Positions 56,687 to 64,000 of a DNA stretch of 64,000 bases are shown here, piece after piece. Location: positions 806,001 through 870,000 of the forward strand of contig NZ_JAKFGN010000001.1 of the NCBI RefSeq assembly GCF_021502575.1, written 5' to 3'. Each line of letters opens with the position of its first letter. Within the stretch, counting starts at the first letter, position 1. The stretch comes from Bradyrhizobium sp. G127 (GTDB lineage Bacteria; Pseudomonadota; Alphaproteobacteria; Rhizobiales; Xanthobacteraceae). The notes below the pieces were generated by a model, which saw only the letters and a list, made by a program, of their open reading frames with translations, made no database searches and was not told the origin of the DNA. The position numbers were made by a program, and so were the translations under genes.

Positions 56687-56762
56687 CTAGTGGTCCTTTG
56701 ATTTCAACATTCGCAAAGATGCTCGTTGAAATGGGAAGCGAATGTTGGAATCGGACCACTGG
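56687..56762. repeat. CTAGTG-type palindromic element, copy C
   Basis: CTAGTGGTCC-x-GATTTCAACATTCGC pairs with GCGAATGTTGGAATC-x-GGACCACTGG. Its ends CTAGTGGTCC/GGACCACTGG match copy A's CTAGTGTTCC/GGACACTAG. It lies 15 bp from copy B. Confidence 0.78.
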
Positions 56763-56821
56763 TCGCCGGACAATCTCAAAACCGGGACGGATTGTCGCGG
56801 CATTTCTTGACGTCAGACAAC

Positions 56822-56848
56822 AAAAAAGGCCGCCCGCAGGCGGCCTTT
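56822..56848 (-). terminator. Rho-independent terminator after groEL
   Basis: On the minus strand AAAGGCCGCC and GGCGGCCTTTTTT form a 10-bp stem with a TGCG loop and a T-run (56822-56827 as As on the plus strand). It lies 29 bp after the groEL stop. Confidence 0.92.
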
Positions 56849-56876
56849 GCTGTCGTTAAAGCGAAGACGGTGGGCT

Positions 56877-58535
<1,659 letters not shown>

Positions 58536-58557
58536 TTACTCCTGATAATGTGGGTTT

Positions 58558-58605
58558 CCGTCACCCTGAGGTGCGAGCGCAATGCGCAGTCTCGAAGGAT
58601 GACGG
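58558..58605. repeat. Palindromic repeat between groES and groEL
   Basis: CCGTCACCCTGAGGTGCGAG-C pairs with GCGCAGTCTCGAAGGATGAC-GG around a short loop (CGTCAcCCTgaGgtGCG / CGC...CtcGAAGGaTGACG). This is the CCGTCATCC-type repeat I recall as common in Bradyrhizobium-group genomes. It lies inside the groESL transcript, 28 bp from the groEL ATG and ~33 bp from the groES stop. Confidence 0.8.
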
Positions 58606-58638
58606 TCGATGTCGGTTCAATGGGAGGCGAGAACGTCC

Positions 58639-58935
58639 TTACTTCAGGACGCCCATGATGTCGGACTCCTTCATGATGAGGAGTTCTTCTCCGTCGAGCT
58701 TCACTTCGGTGCCCGACCATTTGCCGAACAGCACGGTATCGCCGGCCTTGAGATCAATCGGGATCAGCTTGCCAGCTTCGTCGCGGCCGCCGGGACCGAC
58801 GGCGACCACCCGACCCTGCGAGGGCTTTTCCTTGGCGCTGTCGGGAATGATGATGCCGCCTTTGGTCTTCTCTTCGGCGTCGATGCGCTTGACGACGACA
58901 CGATCATGCAGCGGGCGAAAAGTTGTCTTGGCCAT
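58639..58935 (-). CDS. groES: Co-chaperonin GroES
   Basis: The 98-residue protein has the classic GroES pattern [44 protein letters not shown] and [36 protein letters not shown]. It caps the GroEL cavity. It is transcribed from the promoter and CIRCE site upstream. Confidence 0.98.
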   Translation of the reverse strand: MAKTTFRPLHDRVVVKRIDAEEKTKGGIIIPDSAKEKPSQGRVVAVGPGGRDEAGKLIPIDLKAGDTVLFGKWSGTEVKLDGEELLIMKESDIMGVLK

Positions 58936-59037
58936 CGGATGTCCTTTAGGCGTTGCTTGTAAAATTTGACGTGCGGTGGGGCGCGGGCCGTGGATAATGG
59001 GGGCATGGCTACCCCCTTGAGGGATGAAGCCTTGCCC

Positions 59038-59064
59038 TTAGCAATCGCGCTCCGAGAGTGCTAA
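59038..59064. promoter_or_regulatory. CIRCE operator (HrcA-binding site) of groESL
   Basis: TTAGCAATC-N9-GAGTGCTAA (59038-59064) matches the CIRCE consensus TTAGCACTC-N9-GAGTGCTAA with one changed base. It lies just downstream of the -10 box. HrcA represses chaperonin genes at this operator under non-stress conditions. Confidence 0.95.
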
Positions 59065-59074
59065 AGACGGCTCG

Positions 59075-59103
59075 GGAATATTGGTTGCAGCCGATCCTGT
59101 CAA
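59075..59103 (-). promoter_or_regulatory. Sigma70-type promoter of groESL
   Basis: On the minus strand TTGACA (59098-59103) and TATTCC (59075-59080) are 17 bp apart. Transcription would start around 59068, immediately before the CIRCE site, giving a ~130-nt leader to groES. Confidence 0.85.
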
Positions 59104-59253
59104 GCGAGGCTCTTAAGGCCTTGGTGAGGCCAATATAGGATGATCTGGAAACCATTCAGGGGACGCAGCGTATTGACGGGGGTCAGCTTGCGCAGCGTGA
59201 ACGGCGGTTCTGTCGGTCTGGCAGGCGGCCACGTGTTCTTGCCGGGAGACACC

Positions 59254-59787
59254 ATGACCACAATGAACGAACGAAGCAGCGCCTCCAAAATTATCACGTT
59301 GGCGGCCTTATCGGTGCTGTCAGGTTTTCTCGGTGCGTGCGGCGGGGGTGGTTTCGGCGGATTCAGCGGGTTTGGCGGGGGACAGGCTACGGTGCAAGAA
59401 CCGGCGGCGGCTCCCGAAATTCCCGCGACCATCCGTGCAGATGAGATTGTCGGACGCTGGGGGCTCGCCTCGTTCCACAAGCCGGACGATCGCGTCCGTA
59501 CCGAAGCAGCGGCGCGCGGCCAGTGCAAGAATCCCTATGTGATTGGCCAGGGCGCTACCGGCGGCGTCATCATGCATCTGCCGGATGAAGCGACCCCGCA
59601 GGAACTGCGCCTCAAGGGCAGCCAGAGCGGCAAGAACTACATCGGGCCGGCCGGTCCCGCCGGTGGAGAGAAGGATCGCGAGATCGTATCCTTCGATGGA
59701 CGTGTGTTGATGACCCGGTTCATCGACAAGGATGCGTCCGGCCGTTACGGAACCATGGTCTATGTCCGCTGCGCGCCTCGCGCCTGA
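59254..59787 (+). CDS. Hypothetical lipoprotein
   Basis: About 177 residues from ATG 59254 (a second ATG is at 59263). A lipoprotein signal ends SGFLGAC with the +1 Cys, followed by a Gly-rich stretch (GGGGFGGFSGFGGGQ) and a soluble domain (IRADEIVGRWGLASFHKPDDRVRTEAAARGQCKNPYVIGQG; GRVLMTRFIDKDASGRYGTMVYVRC). I recognise no catalytic motif. It diverges from groES. The beta-rich domain could bind envelope components. Confidence 0.78.
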   Translation: MTTMNERSSASKIITLAALSVLSGFLGACGGGGFGGFSGFGGGQATVQEPAAAPEIPATIRADEIVGRWGLASFHKPDDRVRTEAAARGQCKNPYVIGQGATGGVIMHLPDEATPQELRLKGSQSGKNYIGPAGPAGGEKDREIVSFDGRVLMTRFIDKDASGRYGTMVYVRCAPRA

Positions 59788-59853
59788 GGGCAGGGGCTGG
59801 TTCTGACCATCGAATGAACTGCGAGACAGCGGGGAAGGATGCGACTGTCACCA

Positions 59854-59904
59854 TCCCCGGGTCAGCCCGCATAGCGCCGTTGGCGCCTGAAACACGACCC
59901 GAGG
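59854..59904. repeat. Second CCCGGGTC-type inverted repeat
   Basis: CCCCGGGTCAGCCCGCATAG is followed by GGCGCCTGAAACACGACCCG-AGGG, whose GACCCG is complementary to CGGGTC. The left arm shares CCCCGGGTCAGC with the repeat between gap and pgk (9821-9832). Confidence 0.55.
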
Positions 59905-59919
59905 GCAGTTCTGAAAACA

Positions 59920-59947
59920 AGAAACCCGGAAACGGGTCCGGGTTTCT
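59920..59947. terminator. Hairpin between the lipoprotein and cheZ genes, possible bidirectional terminator
   Basis: AGAAACCCGGA (59920-59930) and TCCGGGTTTCT (59937-59947) form a perfect 11-bp stem with loop AACGGG between convergent genes. There is no strong T-run, so terminator function is probable rather than certain. Confidence 0.65.
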
Positions 59948-60013
59948 GCATCCTGATTGTGTTTCAAGGTTCTGATCTGGTTCGAACGCCGGTGTCGGCT
60001 TTCGGGGCGTGTC

Positions 60014-60784
60014 CTAGTTGAACATCGCGTCGATGTCGTCCTGCGATGCATGTCCCACATCATCGAGACCCTTCGGGCCGTTCAGGAGACGGGCATCGCC
60101 GACACGGGTGTCGAGGATCGCGGGCGCGTGCTGCTTGATCGCGTCAACGCCGCCCCAGATCTCCATCATGACGGTGATGTGATGCTCGATGAACTTCATC
60201 GTGGTCATCACCTTGCTGATGCGCTGGCCGGTAAGGTCCTGAAAGTTGCATGCCTCGAAAATGCTGACCACGCGCTCGAGGATTTCCTCGCTGAGCCGGG
60301 CGTGCTGATCCGGCGATGACGTCTTGCCGAGGGCGGTGGCCGCCTGATCGATCGCTTCCGCTGCTTCCAGAATCTGCTGGGTGGCTTCTTCGGTGCCGCC
60401 GACCACAGCGCCGAGTTCACCGGTGACTTTCGACATCTCGTCGCCGCTGAAGCTGTTGCCGTGGAGCACGGCGATTTCCTGCTTGGTGCGGGTGATGGCG
60501 TCATGGATGAGATCAAGCTCGACCTTGAGCTTTTCGCATTGCTCGATCTGCGCGCGATAGCTCGCGAGAAGCTGCTGGGCCGCCGTCAGATCCTGCGCCG
60601 AGGGAGCGTCTTCCTGTTCTGCAGCGGGGCCGCGATGGTGAGACGCCATCTGCGCGCGAATGGCGCGCAATTCGCTCATGATCTGGTGATGATGCGGATT
60701 AACGTCGCTGTCGTCTTGGTCAATGATAGGCATGTCGCCGGACTGCATGGTCTCGATCCGATATCGTTTGCGCTGAATAGCCAT
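60014..60784 (-). CDS. cheZ: Protein phosphatase CheZ-like protein
   Basis: From ATG 60784 the protein has 256 residues. The CheZ catalytic motif FEACNFQDLTGQRISKV is intact (Asp183 and Gln187 match the residues that dephosphorylate CheY~P in E. coli), and the C-terminal DDIDAMF resembles the CheY-binding helix. It probably resets a CheY-type response regulator. No other che genes are adjacent. Confidence 0.87.
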   Translation of the reverse strand: MAIQRKRYRIETMQSGDMPIIDQDDSDVNPHHHQIMSELRAIRAQMASHHRGPAAEQEDAPSAQDLTAAQQLLASYRAQIEQCEKLKVELDLIHDAITRTKQEIAVLHGNSFSGDEMSKVTGELGAVVGGTEEATQQILEAAEAIDQAATALGKTSSPDQHARLSEEILERVVSIFEACNFQDLTGQRISKVMTTMKFIEHHITVMMEIWGGVDAIKQHAPAILDTRVGDARLLNGPKGLDDVGHASQDDIDAMFN

Positions 60785-61074
60785 TGGTCTCCCCAATCCC
60801 TGATGCAGCGTTTGTAACCCGGTGTCATTTAACGCGAAGTTTCAGGCGGAACTGTTCTCTTCATGAGATGAAAGCCGCCGCATACCGACGGTTAACCATG
60901 CGGCGGCGGCATTCATCGAAAATAAACGCTGTCGGCAGGAACACCGCGGACATGCGGACGTGGTGAATCCAAAACCCGGTTTTGTTTACCAAACCGACGC
61001 GAATTGAAACTTAAATGGATCGAGTTCAGGCGCGCTGTCCGCGCGTCAACGACGAAACAGTGCAGAGTACGTCG

Positions 61075-61884
61075 ATGTCCAGAAAAGTATCCCTCGCGCT
61101 TGTCGCCGGCGCGGTGTGTCTCGGCGCTAGTTCAATTCAGGCTTTTGCTTTTGACGACGACATGCCGGGCGAAAATCCCCGGGTGATCTATGCGCGGCCG
61201 CAGGGCAGTCCGCCGATGCCGATCCGGGTTGCCTATCAGGAGCGATCCAGAATGGGCGGCGGCTTCATCGAATTCCTGTTCAGCGGCGGGCAATCGGGCG
61301 ACCCCGGCTATGCGCAGCCGCGGTACGAACAGCACGATGAGCCGATGCCGTCACGCGGCGGCCTGCCGCCGATGGACCCGCAGTACCGTCAGGAGATGCG
61401 GCAGGGTGACGTTTCGATCGAGCCGGGCCGTCCCGGGATAGATCCGAAATTCGAGAAGCAGGTGGTTGAATACAACAGGGGACATGCACCCGGAACGCTG
61501 GTGATCGATACGCCGAACAAATTTCTCTATCTCGTGCAGGGCGGCGGCAAGGCGCTACGCTACGGCATCGGCGTCGGCAAGCCGGGTTTCACCTGGTCAG
61601 GCGTGAAGACGATCTCTGCCAAGAAGGAATGGCCGGCCTGGACGCCGCCGCCGGAAATGCTCAAGCGCCGTCCCGATCTGCCGCGCCACATGGAAGGCGG
61701 GCCGGAAAATCCGCTCGGCGCCCGCGCGATGTATCTCGGCACCTCGCTGTATCGTATCCACGGTTCCAACGAGCCATGGACGATAGGTACCAATGTGTCG
61801 TCGGGCTGCATCCGGATGCGCAACGAGGACGTGATCGATCTGTATGGCCGCGTCCCTGTCGGCACCAAGGTCGTCGTGATCTGA
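61075..61884 (+). CDS. L,D-transpeptidase (YkuD domain)
   Basis: The 269-residue protein (ATG 61075) has a signal peptide (MSRKVSLALVAGAVCLGASSIQAFAF), a Pro/Gly-rich linker and a YkuD domain (about 138-269) with the catalytic HGSNEPWTIGTNVSSGCIRM (His229, Cys245). It makes 3-3 peptidoglycan crosslinks or attaches outer-membrane proteins to peptidoglycan. It ends at a terminator shared with the convergent gene. Confidence 0.94.
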   Translation: MSRKVSLALVAGAVCLGASSIQAFAFDDDMPGENPRVIYARPQGSPPMPIRVAYQERSRMGGGFIEFLFSGGQSGDPGYAQPRYEQHDEPMPSRGGLPPMDPQYRQEMRQGDVSIEPGRPGIDPKFEKQVVEYNRGHAPGTLVIDTPNKFLYLVQGGGKALRYGIGVGKPGFTWSGVKTISAKKEWPAWTPPPEMLKRRPDLPRHMEGGPENPLGARAMYLGTSLYRIHGSNEPWTIGTNVSSGCIRMRNEDVIDLYGRVPVGTKVVVI

Positions 61885-61900
61885 ACGAAACCGAAATCAA

Positions 61901-61936
61901 AAACGGCCGCTGGTTTCAGCGGCCGTTTTCATTTCT
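61901..61936. terminator. Bidirectional terminator between L,D-transpeptidase and DUF2076 genes
   Basis: AAACGGCCGCTG and CAGCGGCCGTTT form a perfect 12-bp stem with a GTTT loop, followed by TCATTT. As on the left side give Ts for minus-strand transcripts. Confidence 0.92.
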
Positions 61937-61950
61937 GCTAACGGAGGCGA

Positions 61951-62772
61951 TCAGGCGAAATCGCTGTCGCCGTCATCGAAGTCGCCGGAATCGTAGTCGT
62001 CGTCATCGTCCTGATCCTGGTCTTGGTCCTGATCGGCATCCGCCTGCGCCTGGTCGTAGGAGCTCTGACGCTGGCTGTCGCCGCCGCTCTTGCCGACGTC
62101 ATTGACGCCGGCATCGCGTGCGAGATCGCTGGATGACGAGCCGCTGTCCCACGGGCTCTTGCTCGCGCCCCCATCGGCGGTATTGCCGAAACCCTGCTGA
62201 TGCGATCCGCCGCCCATCAGGCCGCGGATGCTGTTCATCAGCATCGATCCGCCGATAACGCCGGCAGCCGTCGCTGCGGCGGTGCCGAGAAACGATCCAC
62301 CGCCGGTATTGCCGCCACCGAACAGTCCGCCGCCGGGATTTCCAGACCTGCCATCATTATTAGGCCGAGGATCATTCATGCGCGGATCGTCAGCCGCTCG
62401 TGCGTTGCCGAGCGCCTCACCGCTGTTCCAGACCGGCCCACGCTGCGCGCCATAGCCGTCGCCGGGACGGACGCTCGGCACCGAACCACGGCCCTGACCG
62501 GGTCCGAGAATCGCATCGCGCATGGAATCGAGAAAGCCGCCGGACGGGCGCGGCTCCTGTTCGCCGCCTTCCAGTTCCTGAATGCGGGCGTTGGCGCGCT
62601 TCAAGGCTTCATCCTGCACCAGCACCGTCTGCACCAGCGCGTAGACGGCATTTGGCGCACGGCGCAGCCCCTGCATGATTGCAGTTTCCGCGTCCGGCTC
62701 GCGCGGTGACGTCTCGAGCTTGGCGAGACGGTCGAACAGATCGTCAACCAGTTGGCGTTCCTGCGGCGTCAT
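61951..62772 (-). CDS. DUF2076 domain-containing protein
   Basis: The 273-residue protein starts at ATG 62772 behind GAGGAGGGA. It begins MTPQERQLVDDLFDRLAKLE, the DUF2076 signature, with a helical N-domain (about 1-85), a Gly-rich middle (GNPGGGLFGGGNTGGGSFLGTAAATAAGVIGGSMLMNS) and a very acidic tail (DQDQDQDQDDDDDYDSGDFDDGDSDF). This family is periplasmic or secreted by position in some genomes; no signal peptide is evident here. The role is unknown. Confidence 0.88.
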   Translation of the reverse strand: MTPQERQLVDDLFDRLAKLETSPREPDAETAIMQGLRRAPNAVYALVQTVLVQDEALKRANARIQELEGGEQEPRPSGGFLDSMRDAILGPGQGRGSVPSVRPGDGYGAQRGPVWNSGEALGNARAADDPRMNDPRPNNDGRSGNPGGGLFGGGNTGGGSFLGTAAATAAGVIGGSMLMNSIRGLMGGGSHQQGFGNTADGGASKSPWDSGSSSSDLARDAGVNDVGKSGGDSQRQSSYDQAQADADQDQDQDQDDDDDYDSGDFDDGDSDFA

Positions 62773-62915
62773 GATTCCCTCCTCAAGCATCCGGCATGCG
62801 AATGCGCGTCATGATGTAACGCCGCATTGTGTCGCCAGAAGCCCCGGCGTGGATTAAATTTAGGAAAGCCGCTGTCCGAAGTGCGACAAAACGACTTAGG
62901 CGTTGCGTTGAACTT

Positions 62916-63767
62916 TCAAGCGCGATCGAGCGTGACGTTGTTCGCAGTGAGCAGTTGGGGAAAGTGGTCGCTCGCGAGATAGGCATATTCCCGTTCGCGC
63001 TGATGGGTGACGTTGTCGACGCTGACGAGCGTTTCGTCCACGAAACCGGGATGGCACATCACGAGGCCGCCGCTTGGCAGGCCCTCGAGAAACCCCTGCA
63101 TGGCGAGACCGAACTCGCCGCCGCGGACCATGTCATAGGCGCCAGCAAAGCCGGAATTGAACGCAACGCCTGCGCGCGCGCTTTTGCTGCGGAAGGTATC
63201 GCTCAGCGTATCCAGCAGCAGCGCTTTCGGATTGTTCAGCCGCCGGGCCAGCGGCAAGCTGCGGCCGCACTGGCGCACCCAGGCGCCGGGCGCGGCGTCC
63301 TTCACCGCGGCGAGGAATGCATCACGGATTTGCGGAAACAGTTGGACATGCTGGTGGCCGTCGACGTAATCCGGCGGGCGGCCGAACATTCGCCGGAAGG
63401 CGGCGATCTGCGCCAGCAGTTCGGCCTGAATGATCTCCCGATCGAGTTGCCGCAGCAGGCTCGTGCGCAGCAGTCTGCCGAGCGGCAGGAACTGGCCGCC
63501 GTCGAGCGGCTTGAAATGCATGGTGAGCGGACTGAACGGCGCGGTCAGTGTCGCGTGCAATCCGACCGCGCAGTCGGGATTTGCGGCAACCGCCTGGGTT
63601 AGTGCGTCGATTTCAGCGCGGTCGATCGCCGAGGCCACCACCATCACCGATGTGGCGTTGAGTCTTTTCTTGTCGATGAGGTCGCGGATCGCGCGGTTGA
63701 CGCCGGGGCTCATGCCGTAGTCGTCGGCACACAGCCAGATGCGGCGCGGCGGCGTCTCCACGTTCAT
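62916..63767 (-). CDS. ChbG/HpnK family deacetylase
   Basis: The 283-residue protein belongs to the YdjC/ChbG-HpnK deacetylase family. The metal site is visible: Asp15-Asp16 (CADDYGM), His71 (GLHATLT), and His138/His140 (VDGHQHVQLFP). ChbG deacetylates chito-oligosaccharides; HpnK acts in hopanoid side-chain synthesis. It is coupled by a 4-bp overlap (ATGA) to a GT2 glycosyltransferase, so a role in glycan or lipid-carrier modification is likely; hopanoid synthesis is possible but other hpn genes are not in the window. Confidence 0.9.
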   Translation of the reverse strand: MNVETPPRRIWLCADDYGMSPGVNRAIRDLIDKKRLNATSVMVVASAIDRAEIDALTQAVAANPDCAVGLHATLTAPFSPLTMHFKPLDGGQFLPLGRLLRTSLLRQLDREIIQAELLAQIAAFRRMFGRPPDYVDGHQHVQLFPQIRDAFLAAVKDAAPGAWVRQCGRSLPLARRLNNPKALLLDTLSDTFRSKSARAGVAFNSGFAGAYDMVRGGEFGLAMQGFLEGLPSGGLVMCHPGFVDETLVSVDNVTHQREREYAYLASDHFPQLLTANNVTLDRA

Positions 63768-64000
63768 TCAGCCGCGGTCTGTGGCGTCTTGTCGGCGACG
63801 GCGGAGGCGTCGGCGCTTTTCACGCTGTGCTCCGCCACGAAGTAGATCGGGCGCGCCTTGATCTCGGACAGGATCTTGCCGATGTACTCGCCCATCACGC
63901 CGATCATGATGAGCTGTACGCCGCCGATAGTCATCAGGCCGACCACGAGCGACGGATAACCGGGAACGGATTTACCGCTGACGACGGTCTCCCAGAGAAT
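63764..64000 (-). CDS. GT2 glycosyltransferase, C-terminal fragment cut by window end
   Basis: The last ~78 residues of a polyprenyl-phosphate-type glycosyltransferase (GtrB/ArnC/DPM1-like): a C-terminal membrane helix pair (PSLVVGLMTIGGVQLIMIGVMGEYIGKILSEIK) with the conserved GEYIGKI-x-x-E-x-K-x-RP motif, ending in a short polar tail. The catalytic domain lies beyond 64000. It overlaps the deacetylase start by 4 bp and is translationally coupled. Confidence 0.85.
   Translation of the reverse strand: MLWETVVSGKSVPGYPSLVVGLMTIGGVQLIMIGVMGEYIGKILSEIKARPIYFVAEHSVKSADASAVADKTPQTAAE

Larger units (their letters stand above)
56570..56876. other. Intergenic region with palindromic repeats, downstream of groEL
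   Basis: The ~300 bases between the secreted-protein gene start and the groEL stop hold two CTAGTG-type palindromes (listed separately) and the groEL terminator. I see no gene. A promoter for the secreted protein should be on the minus strand near 56570-56600 but would overlap repeat B. Confidence 0.5.

Overview
The window looks like a chromosomal segment of an alphaproteobacterium of the Bradyrhizobium / Afipia / Rhodopseudomonas / Nitrobacter group (Nitrobacteraceae). The evidence is the high GC content, the Calvin-subtype class II aldolase next to pgk, gap and tkt, the order zapA - 6S RNA - 5-formyl-THF cyclo-ligase, the alphaproteobacterial tol-pal layout, and several palindromic repeat families I remember as typical of these genomes. 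Genus-level placement is inference. Almost every gene is intact and of housekeeping type. I see no prophage, transposase, CRISPR array, tRNA or rRNA.

Layout. 1-1.6 kb: end of an MsbA-like ABC exporter. 1.7-13.1 kb, minus strand: tkt, gap, pgk and fba (central carbon / Calvin cycle), then a degenerate ThiE-like protein, a Sel1-repeat protein, an inositol monophosphatase, a MotA/MotB-like stator pair and a GNAT acetyltransferase. 13.3-16.2 kb, plus strand: DUF4164, ZapA, 6S RNA, 5-formyl-THF cyclo-ligase, a foreign-looking AT-rich gene and a YmdB-type phosphodiesterase. 16.2-18.0 kb, minus: a soluble chemoreceptor containing a PilZ domain. 18.2-22.9 kb, plus: YebC, then ruvC, lysE-like, ruvA, a small membrane protein, ruvB and ybgC. 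22.9-26.9 kb: three small regulatory modules, each with its own TetR-type repressor and visible palindromic operators (DUF1348 protein; GST; DUF2852 protein). 27.1-28.1 kb: a 10-TM transporter-like protein. 28.4-40.7 kb, plus: tolQ-tolR-tolA-tolB, an inserted GGDEF-EAL protein and a FeeM-like acyltransferase, then pal, cpoB, tilS and ftsH. 40.9-42.8 kb: azlC-azlD and a TetR regulator. 43.0-47.6 kb: glcD-glcE-glcF (glycolate oxidase) and a lysine-rich histone-like protein. 48.0-53.6 kb: a TorF-type porin, an SbmA/BacA-type ABC transporter, an LctP-type lactate/glycolate permease and a small exported protein. 53.8-58.9 kb, minus: a phytoene-desaturase-like oxidoreductase, an unknown secreted protein, and groES-groEL with a promoter and CIRCE operator. 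59.2-64.0 kb: a lipoprotein, CheZ, an L,D-transpeptidase, a DUF2076 protein, and a ChbG/HpnK deacetylase coupled to a truncated glycosyltransferase.

How they fit. Several blocks concern the envelope and division: Tol-Pal, CpoB, FtsH, the L,D-transpeptidase, ZapA and the MotAB-like pair. Cyclic-di-GMP appears twice, as a GGDEF-EAL enzyme inside the tol-pal cluster and as a PilZ domain inside a chemoreceptor. GlcDEF and the LctP permease would import and oxidise 2-hydroxyacids, which suits an organism with a Calvin cycle and photorespiratory glycolate.

The observations I value most are: (1) the same ATGTAAA-N5-TTTACAT operator in front of a TetR gene and of the DUF2852 gene that follows it; (2) twin operators spaced 20 bp apart before the DUF1348-tetR pair; (3) the chemoreceptor-PilZ fusion with a C-terminal sensor-like module; (4) the GGDEF-EAL and FeeM-like genes within tol-pal, with a CtrA-type box; (5) several families of dispersed palindromes, one copy supplying the pgk stop codon and another lying between groES and groEL. 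None of these proves a new system; they are the best leads in an otherwise conventional region.
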